Source of the DNA: Terebella lapidaria
Taxonomy: Eukaryota > Annelida > Polychaeta > Terebellida > Terebellidae
DNA: 64,000 nt
Direction of reading: 5' to 3'
Assembly: GCA_949152475.1 (NCBI GenBank)
Contig: OX424563.1
Span: 40,744,120-40,808,119 of the forward strand
This document shows positions 28,301-41,675 of this stretch, in pieces. The notes beneath the pieces were generated by a model. It was not told where the DNA came from. It ran no database searches and was given only the letters and a program-made list of their open reading frames with translations. Each line of letters begins with the position of its first letter. The stretch's first letter is position 1. The position numbers and the translations under genes are program-made.

Positions 28301-31038
28301 GACGCTCCACCGTACGATGGACATGCTATGCTCCACCGTACGATGGACATGTGACGCTCCACCGTACGATGGACATGGGACGCTGCACCGTACGATGGAC
28401 ATGCGACGCTCCATCGTACGATGGACATGGGATGCTCCACCGTACGATGGACATGCGACGCTCCACTGTACAATGGACATGTGACGCTCGATCGTATGAT
28501 GGACATGCAAGGCTCCACTGTACAATGGACATGTGACGCTCCACTGTACGATGGACATGGGACGCTCCACCGAATGATGGACATGCGAGGCTCCACCATA
28601 AGATGGACATGTGACGCTCCACCGTACGATGGATATGCGACGCTCCACCGTACGATGGACATGTGACGATCCACCGAAGGATGGACATGCGAGCCTCCAC
28701 TGTAAGATGGACATGTTACGCTCCACCGTACGATGGACATGGGATGCTCCACCGTATGATGGACATGTGACACTCCACTGTACGATGGATATGCGATGCA
28801 CCACCGTACGATGGACATGTGATGTTCCACCGTACGATGGACATCTGACGCTCCACCGTAGGATGGACATGTGACGCTCCACCGTACGATGGACATGTGA
28901 CGCTCCACCGTACGATGGACATGGGATGCTCCATCGTACGATGGACATGTGACGCTCCACCGTACGATGGACATGGGATGCTCCACCGTACGATGGACAT
29001 GTGACGCTCCACCGTACGATGGACATGTGACGCTCCACCGTAAAATGGACATGAGACGCTCCACTGTACGATGGACATGCGACGCTCCATCGTACAATGG
29101 ACTAGCGATGCTCCACCGTAAGATGGACATGCGACGCTCCATCGTACAATGGACTAGCGATGCTCCACCGTAAGATGGACATGTGACGCTCCACCGTACG
29201 ATGGACATGCGACGCTCCTTCGTACGATGGACATGGGACGCTCCACCGTACGATGGACATGCGATGCTCCACCGTACGATGGACATGTGATGCTCCACCG
29301 TACGATGGACATGGGACGCTCCAATGTACGATGGACATGTGACGCTTCACTGTACGATGGACATGCGATGCTCCACTGTACGATGAACATGTGACGCTCC
29401 ACCGTATGATGAACATGTGACGCTCCACCGTACGATGGACATGCGAGGCTCCACCGTACGATGAACATGGGTGCTCCATCGTACGATGGACATGCGACGC
29501 TCCACCGTACGATGGACTAGCGAAGCTCCACCGTAAGATGGACATGCGACACTCCATCGTACGATGGACACGGGACGCTCCACCGTACGATGGACCTCTG
29601 ACGCCCACCGTACGATGGACATGCTATGCTCCACCGTACGATGGACATGTGATGCTCCACCGTACGATGGACATGGGACGCTCCACCGTACGATCGACAT
29701 GCGATGCTCCACCGTAAGATGGACATGTGACGCTACACCATACGATGGACATGCGACGCTCCTTCGTACGATGGACATGGGACGCTCCACCGTACGATTG
29801 ATATGCGATGTTCCACCGTACGATGGACATGTGATGCTCCACCGTACGATGGACATGGGACGCTCCAATGTACGATGGACATGCGATGCTCCACTGTACG
29901 ATGAACATGTGACGCTCCACCGTATGATGAACATGTGACGCTCCACCGTATGATGGACATGCGAGGCTCCACCGTACGATGAACATGGGTGCTCCATCGT
30001 ACGATGGACATGCGACGCTCCACCGTACGATGGACTAGCGAAGCTCCACCGTAAGATGGACATGCGACGCTCCATCGTACGATGGACACGTGACGCTCCA
30101 CCGTACGATGGACAGGCGACGCTCCATCGTACGATGAACTAGCGAAGCTCCACCGTAAGATGGACATGTGACGCTCCACAATACGATGGACATGGGACGC
30201 TCCATCATACGATGGACATGTGATGCTCCACCATACGATCGACATGCGATGCTCCACCGTACGATCGACATGTAATGTTCCACTGTACGATGGACATGTG
30301 ACGCTCCACCGTTCGATGGACATGGGATGCTCCACCGTACCATGGACATGCGATGCTCCACATACGATGGACATGTGACGCCCCACCGTACGATGGACAT
30401 GCGACGCTCCACCGTACGATGGACATGCGACGCTCCTTCGTACGATGGACATGTGACGCTCCACCGTACGATGGACATGCGACGCTCCTTCGTACGATGG
30501 ACATGGGACGCTCCACCGTACGATCGACATGCGATGCTCCACCGTAAGATGGACATGTGAAACTCCACCGTACGATGGACATGCGACGCTAAACAGTACG
30601 ATGGACATGTGACGCTCCACTGTACGATGGACATGCGATGCTCCACTGTACGATGAACATGTGACGCTCCACCATACGATGGACTAGCGATGCTCCATCG
30701 GATGATGGCCTAGTGACGCTCCATCATAAGATGGACATGCGACGCTCCACCGTACAATGGACATGCGATGCTCCACGTACGATGGACATGTGACGCCCCA
30801 TCGTACGAAGGACATGCGACGCTCAACTGTATGATGGACATGCGATGCTTTACTGTACAATGGACACGTGATGCTCCACCGTACGATGGACATGTGATGC
30901 TCCATCGTACGATGGACTAGGGAAGCTCCACCGTAAGATATGTGACGCTTCACAATACGATGGACATGGGACGCTCCATCATACGATGGACATGTGATGC
31001 TCCACTGTACGATGGACATGTGACGCTCCACCGTACGA

Positions 31039-34000
31039 TGGACATGTGACGCTCCAATGTACGATGGACATGCGACGCTCCATCGTATGATGGACATGTG
31101 ATGCTCCACCATACGATGGACTAGCGATGCTCCACCGTAAGATGGACATGTGACGCTCCACAGTACGATGGACATGGGACGCTCCATCATATGAAGGACA
31201 TGTGATGCTCCACCGTTCGATGGACATGGGACGCTCCACCGAATGATGGACATGCGAGGCTCCACCATAAGATGGACATGTGACGCTCCACCGTACGATG
31301 GATATGCGACGCTCCACCGTACGATGGACATGTGACGATCCACCGAAGGATGGACATGCGAGGCTCCACTGTAAGATGGACATGTTACGCTCCACCGTAC
31401 GATGGACATGGGATGCTCCACCGTATGATGGACATGTGACACTCCACTGTACGATGGATACGCGATGCACCACCGTACGATGGACATGTGATGTTCCACC
31501 GTACGATGGACATCTGACGCTCCACCGTAGGATGGACATGTGACGCTCCACCGTACGATGGACATGTGACGCTCCACCGTACGATGGACATGGGATGCTC
31601 CATCGTACGATGGACATCTGACGCTCCACCGTACGATGGACATGGGACGCTCCACCGTACGATGGACATGTGACGCTCCACCGTACGATGGACATGTGAC
31701 GCTCCACCGTAAGATGGACATGAGACGCTCCACTGTACGATGGACATGCGACGCTCCTTCGTACGATGGACAAGAGATGCTCCACCGTACGATCGACATG
31801 CGATGCTCCACCGTACGATGGACATGTGATGCTCCACCGTACGATGGACATGGGACGCTCCACCGTACGATCGACATGTAATGTTCCACTGTACGATGGA
31901 CATGTGACGCTCCACCGTTCGATGGACATGGGATGCTCCACCGTACCATGGACATGCGATGCTCCACATACGATGGACATGTGACGCCCCACCGTACGAT
32001 CGACATGCGATGCTCCACCATACGATGGACATGTGATGCTCCACCGTACGATGGACATGGGACGCTCCACCGTACGATCGACATGCGATGCTCCACCGTA
32101 AGATGGACATGTGACGCTACACCATACGATGGACATGCGACGCTCCTTCGTACGATGGACATGGGACGCTCCACCGTACGATTGATATGCGATGTTCCAC
32201 CGTACGATGGACATGTGATGCTCCACCGTACGATGGACATGGGACGCTCCAATGTACGATGGACATGTGATGCTCCACTGTACGATGGACATGCGATGCT
32301 CCACGGTACGATGAACATGTGACGCTCCACCGTATGATGAACATGTGACGCTCCACCGTACGATGGACATGCGACGCTCCTTCGTACGATGGACATGGGA
32401 CGCTCCACCGTACGATCGACATGCGATGCTCCACCGTAAGATGGACATGTGAAGCTCCACCGTACGATGGACATGCGACGCTCCACAGTACGATGGACAT
32501 GTGACGCTCCACCGTACGATGGACATGCGAGGCTCCACCGTAAGATGGACATGTGACGCTCCACCGTACGATGGACATGCGATGCTCCATCGTACGATGG
32601 ACATGGGATGCTCCACCGTATGATGGACATGTGACGCTCCACCGTATGATGGACATGCGATGCTCAATCGTACGATGGACATGCGATGCTCAATCGTACG
32701 ATGGACATGGGATGCTCCACCGTATGATTGACATTCAAGGCTACACCGTAAAATGGACATGTGACGCTCCACCATACGATGGACATGCGACACTCCATCG
32801 TACGATGGACATGGGATGCTCTACCGTACGATGGACATCTGATGCTCCACCATACGATGGACATGTGACACTCCGCTGTACGATGGACATGTGACGCTCC
32901 ACCATATGATGGACATGCGATGCTCCACCGTACAATGGACATGCGACGCTCAAATGTACGATGGACATATGACGCTCCACCGTACGATGGACATGAGACG
33001 CTCCATCGGATGATGGCCTAGTGACGCTCCATCATAAGATGGACATGCGACGCTCCACCGTACGATGGACATGCGATGCTCCACGTACGATGGACATGTG
33101 ACGCCCCATCGTACGAAGGACATGCGACACTCAACTGTATGATGGACATGCGATGCTTTACTGTACAATGGACACGTGATGATCCACCGTACGATGGACA
33201 TGTGATGCTCCATCGTACGATGGACTAGGGAAGCTCCACCGTAAGATATGTGACGCTTCACAGTACGATGGACATGGGACGCTCCATCATACGATGGACA
33301 TGTGATGCTCCACTGTACGATGGACATCTGACGCTCCACCATACGATGGACATGCGATGATCCACTGTACGAAGGACATGTGACGCTCCACCGTACGATG
33401 GACATGTGACACTCCATCGTACGATGGACTAGCGATGCTCCATCGTAAGATGGACATGCGACGCTCCACGTACATGTGATGCTCCACCGTACGATGGACA
33501 TCCGACGCTCCACTGTATGATGGACATGCAATGCACCACCGTATGATGGACATGCGAGACTCCACCTTACGATGGACATGTGACAATCCACCGTACGATG
33601 GACATCTGACGCTCCTCCGTACGATGGACAAGCGACGCTCCACTGTACGATGGACATGTGACGCTCCACCGTACGATGGACATGCGACGCTCCATCGTAC
33701 GATGGACTAGCGACACTCCACCGTAAGATGGACATGCGACGCTCCACCGTACGATGGACATCTGACGCTCCTCCGTACGATGGACAAGCGACGCTCCACT
33801 GTACGATGGACATGTGACGCTTCACCGTTAGATGGACATGCGACGCTCCATCGTACGATGGACATGCGACGCTCCACCGTACAATGGACATGAGACGCTC
33901 CATCGCAGGATGGACATGCGACGCTCCACCGTACGAAGGACATGCGATGCTCCACCGTACGATGGACATGCGACGCTCCATCGTACGATGGACATGTGAC

Positions 34001-37000
34001 GCTCCACCGTACGATGGACATGCGACGCTCCACTGTATGATGGACATGCGATGCTTTACTGTACAATGGACACGTTACGCTCAACCGTAAGATGGACATG
34101 CGATGCTCCACAGTACGATGGACATGGGACGCTCCATCATACGAAGGACATGTGACGCTCCACCGTACGATGGACATGCGACGCTCCACTGTATGATGGA
34201 CATGCGATGCTTTACTGTACAATGGACACGTTACGCTCAACCGTAAGATGGACATGCGATGCTCCACAGTACGATGGACATGGGACGCTCCATCATACGA
34301 TGGACATGTGACGCTCCACCGTACGATGGACATGCGACGCTCCACCGTACGATGGACATGCGACGTTCCTTCGTACGATGGACATGGGACGCTCCACCGT
34401 ACGATCGACATGCGACGCTCCTTCGTACGATGGACATGGGACGCTCCACCGTACGATGGACATCTGACGCTCCACCGTACGATGGACATCTGACGCTCCA
34501 CCGTACGATGGACATGCTATGCTCCACCGTACGATCGACATGCGATGCTCCACCGTACGATGGACACGTGATGCTCCACCGTACGATGGACATCTGACGC
34601 TCCACCGTGCGATGGACATGCTATGCTCCACCGCACGATGGACATGTGATGCTCCACCGTTCGATGGACATGGGACGCTCCACCGAATGATGGACATGCG
34701 AGGCTCCACTGTAAGATGGACATGTTACGCTCCACCGTACGATGGACATGGGATGCTCCACCGTATGATGGACATGTGACACTCCACTGTACGATGGATA
34801 TGCGATGCACCACCGTACGATGGACATGTGATGTTCCACCGTACGATGGACATCTGACGCTCCACCGTAGGATGGACATGTGACGCTCCACCGTACGATG
34901 GACATGTGACGCTCCACCGTACGATGGACATGGGATGCTCCATCGTACGATGGACATCTGACGCTCCACCGTACGATGGACATGGGACGCTCCACCGTAC
35001 GATGGACATGTGACGCTCCACCGTACGATGGACATGTGACGCTCCACCGTAAGATGGACATGAGACGCTCCACTGTACGATGGACATGCGACGCTCCTTC
35101 GTACGATGGACATGGGATGCTCCACCGTACGATCGACATGCGATGCTCCACCGTACGATGGACATGTGATGCTCCACCGTACGATGGACATGGGACGCTC
35201 CACCGTACGATCGACATGTAATGTTCCACTGTACGATGGACATGTGACGCTCCACCGTTCGATGGACATGGGATGCTCCACCGTACCATGGACATGCGAT
35301 GCTCCACATACGATGGACATGTGAAGCCCCACCGTACGATCGACATGCGATGCTCCACCATACGATGGACATGTGACGCTCCACCGTACGATGGACATGG
35401 GACGCTCCACCGTACGATCGACATGCGATGCTCCACCGTAAGATGGACATGTGACGCTACACCATACGATGGACATGCGACGCTCCTTCGTACGATGGAC
35501 ATGGGACGCTCCACCGTACGATTGATATGCGATGTTCCACCGTACGATGGACATGTGATGCTCCACCGTACGATGGACATGGGACGCTCCAATGTACGAT
35601 GGACATGTGACGCTCCACTGTACGATGGACATGCGATGCTCCACTGTACGATGAACATGTGACGCTCCACCGTATGATGAACATGTGACGCTCCACCGTA
35701 TGATGGACATGCGAGGCTCCACCGTACGATGAACATGGGTGCTCCATCGTACGATGGACATGCGACGCTCCACCGTACGATGGACTAGCGAAGCTCCACC
35801 ATAAGATGGACATGCGACGCTCCATCGTACGATGGACACGTGACGCTCCACCGTACGATGGACAGGCGACGCTCCATCGTACGATGGACTAGCGAAGCTC
35901 CACCGTAAGATGGACATGTGACGCTCCACAATACGATGGACATGGGACGCTCCATCATACGATGGACATGTGATGCTCCACCATACGATCGACATGCGAT
36001 GCTCCACCGTACGATCGACATGTAATGTTCCACTGTACGATGGACATGTGATGCTCCACCGTTCGATGGACATGGGATGCCCCACCGTACCATGGACATG
36101 CGATGCTCCACATACGATGGACATGTGACGCCCCACCGTACGATGGACATGCGACGCTCCACCGTACGATGGACATGCGATGCTCCTTCGTACGATGGAC
36201 ATGTGACGCTCCACCGTACGATGGACATGCGACGCTCCTTCGTACGATGGACATGGGACGCTCCACCGTACGATCGACATGCGATGCTCCACCGTAAGAT
36301 GGACATGTGAAGCTCCACCGTACAATGGACATGCGACGCTCCACAGTACGATGGACATGTGACGCTCCACCGTACGATGGACATGCGAGGCTCCACCGTA
36401 AGATGGACATGTGACGCTCCACTGTACGATGGACATGCGATGCTCCACTGTACGATGAACATGTGACGCTCCACCATACGATGGACTAGCGATGCTCCAT
36501 CGGATGATGGCCTAGTGACGCTCCATCATAAGATGGACATGCGACGCTCCACCGTACGATGGACATGCGATGCTCCACGTACGATGGACATGTGACGCCC
36601 CATCGTACGAAGGACATGCGACGCTCAACTGTATGATGGACATGCGATGCTTTACTGTACAATGGACACGTGATGCTCCACCGTACGATGGACATGTGAT
36701 GCTCCATCGTACGATGGACTAGGGAAGCTCCACCGTAAGAAATGTGACGCTTCACAGTACGATGGACATGGGACGCTCCATCATACGATGGACATGTGAT
36801 GCTCCACTGTACGATGGACATGTGACGCTCCACCGTACGATGGACATGTGACGCTCCAATGTACGATGGACATGCGACGCTCCATCGTATGATGGACATG
36901 TGATGCTCCACCATACGATGGACTAGCGATGCTCCACCGTAAGATGGACATGTGACGCTCCACAGTACGATGGACATGGGACGCTCCATCATACGAAGGA

Positions 37001-38261
37001 CATGTGATGCTCCATCGTACGATCGACATGTGATGCTCCACCGTACGATCGACATGTGATGCTCCACGGTACGATGGACATGTGACGCTCCACCGTACGA
37101 TGGACATGGGACGCTTCAATTTACGATGGACATGCAACGCTCCACTGTATGATGGACATGCGATGCTCCACTGTACGATGGACATCTGAAGCTCCACCAT
37201 ACGATGGACTCCATCGTACGATGGACTAGCGACGCTCCATCGTAAGATAGACATGCGACGCTCCACGTACATGTGATGCTCCACCGTACGATGGACATCC
37301 GACGCTCCACTGTATGATGGACATGCAATGCACCACCGTATGATGGACATGCGAGACTCCACCGTACGATGGACATGTGACAATCCACCGTACGATGGAC
37401 ATCTGACGCTCCTCCGTACGATGGACAAGCGACGCTCCACTGTACGATGGACATGTGACGCTCCACCGTACGATGGACATGCGACGCTCCATCGTACGAT
37501 GGACTAGCGACACTCCACCGTAAGATGGACATGCAATGCTCCACCGTACGATGGACATCTGACGTTCCTCCGTACGATGGACAAGCGACGCTCCACTGTA
37601 CGATGGACATGTGACGCTCCACCGTACGATGGACATGCGACGCTCCATCGTACGATGGACATGCGACGCTCCACCGTACAATGGACATGCGACGCTCCAT
37701 CGCAGGATGGACATGCGACGCTCCACCGTAAGAAGGACATGCGATGCTCCACCGTACGATGGACATGCGACGCTCCATCGTACGATGGACATGTGATGCT
37801 CCACCGTACGATGGACATGCGACGCTCCACTGTATGATGGACATGGGATGCTTTACTGTACAATGGACACGTTACGCTCAACCGTAAGATGGACATGCGA
37901 TGCTCCACAGTACGATGGACATGGGACGCTCCATCATACGATGGACATGTGACGCTCCACCGTACGATGGACATCTGACGCTCCACCGTGCGATGGACAT
38001 GCTATGCTCCACCGCACGATGGACATGTGATGCTCCACCGTACGATGGACATGGGACGCTCCACCATATAATGGACATTTGACGCTCCACCGTACGATGG
38101 ACATGTGACGCTCCACCGAATGATGGACATGCGAGGCTCCACCATAAGATGGACATGTGACGCTCCACCGTACGATGGACATGGGACGCTCCACCGAATG
38201 ATGGACATGCGAGGCTCCACCGTAAAATGGACATGTGACGCTCCACCGTACGATGGACATG
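31039..38261 (+). repeat. Higher-order block A2 (partner of 1-7,197)
   Basis: This is the second copy of block A, lying inside the first 13-kb block. It carries one 26-bp monomer more than A1, near 33,440-33,465. It ends 29 bp before the retroelement insert. A third, more diverged relative starts at about 46,555, at an offset of about 15.5 kb falling to 15.15 kb. Confidence 0.9.
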
Positions 38262-38290
38262 CGACGCTCCACCGTACGATGGACATGTGA

Positions 38291-38614
38291 TAGACGTGGA
38301 ATCAATACCCAGTATCAAGTATTCCGAGCAAACAAAACAGGGTCCGTTATCCAATCTCATAGTCCGGGGACAGAAATTCATATCAGGCATACGAAGTGAG
38401 AGAAAACAAAAATGACAGGGAAACTCATGAACCCCCGTAAATGGCCATCAGGAGGTGAAATCAGGTGTTCCGGAAAGAGTGAGCATTTCCTGCCCCACTA
38501 GTGGCACCCATCATGAATTCCCCAAAATTAACATGAAAATAAATCTAGCTGCATGGCAGACATGGATTTGCTGTATTTATCAACCAGATCATGATGACCT
38601 CCATAGAATTTTTT
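38291..38614 (-). mobile_element. Fragment of a bivalve-type reverse-transcriptase retroelement, 3' end only (copy 1)
   Basis: This 324-bp stretch is A/T-richer and unrelated to the satellite. On the minus strand it opens with the last ~28 codons of a reading frame (38,528-38,614, motif K-F-Y-G-G-H-H-D-L-V-D-K-Y, ending D-L-F-S-C). A non-coding stretch follows, including 38,461-38,514, whose complement contains GGGTGCCAC and TTTCCGGAACACCTGA. I recall the same protein tail and following motifs from the 3' end of a reverse-transcriptase element abundant in mussel-type bivalve sequence. I cannot name the family or settle its class (Penelope-like or another non-LTR type is likely). It is a fossil: only the 3' terminal part is present. 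No poly-A tail and no clear target-site duplication are seen. In the host array it replaces the five bases CGCTC found at related uninterrupted sites. Confidence 0.6.
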
Positions 38615-39279
38615 CACCATACGATGGACATCTGACGCTCCACCGTACGATGGACATGCTATGCTCCACCGTACGATGGACATGTGACGCTCCACCGTAC
38701 GATGGACATGGGACGCTGCACCGTACGATGGACATGCGACGCTCCATCGTACGATGGACATGGGATGCTCCACCGTACGATGGACATGCGACGCTCCACT
38801 GTACAATGGACATGTGACGCTCGACCGTATGATGGACATGCAAGGCTCCACTGTACAATGGACATGTGACGCTCCACTGTACGATGGACATGGGACGCTC
38901 CACCGAATGATGGACATGCGAGGCTCCACCATAAGATGGACATGTGACGCTCCACCGTACGATGGATATGCGACGCTCCACCGTACGATGGACATGTGAC
39001 GATCCACCGAAGGATGGACATGCGAGGCTCCACTGTAAGATGGACATGTTACGCTCCACCGTACGATGGACATGGGATGCTCCACCGTATGATGGACATG
39101 TGACACTCCACTGTACGATGGATATGCGATGCACCACCGTACGATGGACATGTGATGTTCCACCGTACGATGGACATCTGACGCTCCACCGTAGGATGGA
39201 CATGTGACGCTCCACCGTACTATGGACATGTGACGCTCCACCGTACGATGGACATGGGATGCTCCATCGTACGATGGAC

Positions 39280-41675
39280 ATGTGACGCTCCACCGTACGA
39301 TGGACATGGGATGCTCCACCGTACGATGGACATGTGACGCTCCACCGTACGATGGACATGTGACGCTCCACCGTAAGATGGACATGAGACGCTCCACTGT
39401 ACGATGGACATGCGACGCTCCATCGTACAATGGACTAGCGATGCTCCACCGTAAGATGGACATGCGACGCTCCATCGTACAATGGACTAGCGATGCTCCA
39501 CCGTAAGATGGACATGTGACGCTCCACCGTACGATGGACATGAGACGCTCCATCGGATGATGGCCTAGTGACGCTCCATCATAAGATGGACATGCGACGC
39601 TCCACCGTACGATGGACATGCGATGCTCCACGTACGATGGACATGTGACGCCCCATCGTACGAAGGACATGCGACGCTCAACTGTATGATGGACATGCGA
39701 TGCTTTACTGTACAATGGACACGTGATGCTCCACCGTACGATGGACACGTGATGCTCCACCGTACGATGGACATGTGATGCTCCATCGTACGATGGACTA
39801 GGGAAGCTCCACCGTAAGATATGTGACGCTTCACAGTACGATGGACATGGGACGCTCCATCATACGATGGACATGTGATGCTCCACTGTACGATGGACAT
39901 GTGACGCTCCACCGTACGATGGACATGTGACGCTCCAATGTACGATGGACATGCGACGCTCCATCGTATGATGGACATGTGATGCTCCACCATACGATGG
40001 ACTAGCGATGCTCCACCGTAAGATGGACATGTGACGCTCCACAGTACGATGGACATGGGACGCTCCATCATACGAAGGACATGTGATGCTCCACCGTACG
40101 ATCGACATGTGATGCTCCACCGTACGATCGACATGTGATGCTCCACGGTACGATGGACATGTGACGCTCCACCGTACGATGGACATGGGACGCTCCAATT
40201 TACGATGGACATGCAACGCTCCACTGTATGATGGACATGCGATGCTCCACTGTACGATGGACATCTGAAGCTCCACCATACGATGGACTCCATCGTACGA
40301 TGGACTAGCGTCGCTCCATCGTAAGATGGACATGCGACGCTCCACGTACATGTGATGCTCCACCGTACGATGGACATCCGACGCTCCACTGTATGATGGA
40401 CATGCAATGCACCACCGTATGATGGACATGCGAGACTCCACCGTACGATGGACATGTGACAATCCACCGTACGATGGACATCTAACGCTCCTCCGTACGA
40501 TGGACAAGCGACGCTCCACTGTACGATGGACATGTGACGCTCCACCGTACGATGGACATGCGACGCTCCATCGTACGATGGACTAGCGACACTCCACCAC
40601 AAGATGGACATGCAATGCTCCACCGTACGATGGACATCTGACGCTCCTCCGTACGATGGACAAGCGACGCTCCACTGTACGATGGACATGTGACGCTCCA
40701 CCGTACGATGGACATGCGACGCTCCATCGTACGATGGACTAGCGACACTCCACCGTAAGATAGACATGCAATGCTCCACCGTACGATGGACATCTGACGC
40801 TCCTCCGTACGATGGACAAGCGACGCTCCACTGTACGATGGACATGTGACGCTCCACCGTACGATGGACATGCGACGCTCCATCGTACGATGGACATGCG
40901 ACGCTCCACCGTACAATGGACATGCGACGCTCCATCGCAGGATGGACATGCGACGCTCCACCGTAAGAAGGACATGCGATGCTCCACCGTACGATGGACA
41001 TGCGACGCTCCATCGTACGATGGACATGTGACGCTCCACCGTACGATGGACATGCGACGCTCCACTGTATGATGGACATGCGATGCTTTACTGTACAATG
41101 GACACGTTACGCTCAACCGTAAGATGGACATGCGATGCTCCACAGTACGATGGACATGGGACGCTCCACCATAAGATGGACATGTGACGCTCCACCGTAC
41201 GATGGACATGGGACGCTCCACCGAATGATGGACATGCGAGGCTCCACCGTAAGATGGACATGTGACGCTCCACCGTACGATGGACATGCGACGCTCCACC
41301 GTACGATGGACATGTGACGCTCCACCATACGATGGACATCTGACGCTCCACCGTACGATGGACATGCTATGCTCCACCGTACGATGGACATGTGATGCTC
41401 CACCGTACGATGGACATGGGACGCTGCACCGTATGATGGACATGCGACGCTCCATCGTACGATGGACATGGGATGCTCCACCGTACGATGGACATGCGAC
41501 GCTCCACTGTACAATGGACATGTGACGCTCGACCGTATGATGGACATGCAAGGCTCCACTGTACAATGGACATGTGACGCTCCACTGTACGATGGACATG
41601 GGACGCTCCACCGAATGATGGACATGCGAGGCTCCACCATAAGATGGACATGTGACGCTCCACCGTACGATGGAC
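39280..41675 (+). repeat. 2,396-bp higher-order unit, first copy of a tandem pair
   Basis: The sequence at 39,565-41,079 recurs at 41,961-43,475 with an offset of 2,396 bp. The match extends on both sides until about 41,695/44,090. The offset is 92 monomers plus 4 bp, because the unit contains several monomers that are not 26 bp. The two copies lie directly next to each other. Boundaries were set by eye. Confidence 0.8.

Larger units (their letters stand above)
1..38290 (+). repeat. 26-bp satellite array, first segment
   Basis: This is an uninterrupted head-to-tail tandem array of a 26-bp monomer, with all copies in one orientation. Exact consensus copies lie at 495-520 and 521-546. Each monomer consists of a 16-bp near-palindrome, TCCACCGTACGATGGA, and a 10-bp linker, CATGTGACGC. 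GC content of the consensus is 15 of 26. Copies differ mainly at fixed positions: linker TG/CG/GG, ACGC/ATGC, ACCG/ACTG/ACCA, TACGAT/TATGAT/TACAAT/TAAGAT, and an ACATG-to-ACTAG variant. Monomers shorter than 26 bp recur in fixed contexts and mark higher-order units. No gene, RNA gene or regulatory site is supported. The left edge continues outside the window. Centromeric, subtelomeric or interstitial location cannot be told from sequence. Confidence 0.98.
28120..41168 (+). repeat. 13-kb satellite block with insert, copy 1
   Basis: This segment matches 43,557-56,320 across its whole length, including the 324-bp insert. The offset between copies moves from 15,437 to 15,438, 15,464, 15,516, 15,438 and finally 15,152 bp. 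The steps are therefore +1, +26, +52, -78 and -286 bp. Each except the single base is a whole number of monomers. The right end is sharp: at 41,169 this copy reads CACCATAAG, where the partner reads CATCGCAGG at 56,321. The left end is placed by eye and may be off by a few monomers. Confidence 0.85.

Noticed and set aside
29564-29938. Plus-strand open frames with the repeat MDMRRSTVRWTCDAPP as a repeat protein.
   Set aside because: The consensus linker contains TGA and the TAAGAT variant contains TAA. Plus frames persist only where CGA or GGA variants happen to fall in phase, so they are by-products.
37878-38390. Minus-strand frame starting MPDMNFCPRTMRL inside the insert as a distinct protein.
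   Set aside because: It begins in the apparent 3' untranslated part of the element and most of its length is satellite peptide. I recognise no family in its first 30 residues.
38285-38620. Target-site duplication flanking the insert.
   Set aside because: Left flank GGACATGTGA and right flank CACCATACGA share no direct repeat beyond what the array itself offers, and comparison with empty sites shows a loss of five bases.
38455-38817. Open frame beginning in the insert on the plus strand and running into the array, and its counterpart at 53,607-53,969, as a small gene.
   Set aside because: It crosses the insert-satellite junction, runs opposite to the recognisable retroelement coding tail, and continues as repeat peptide.
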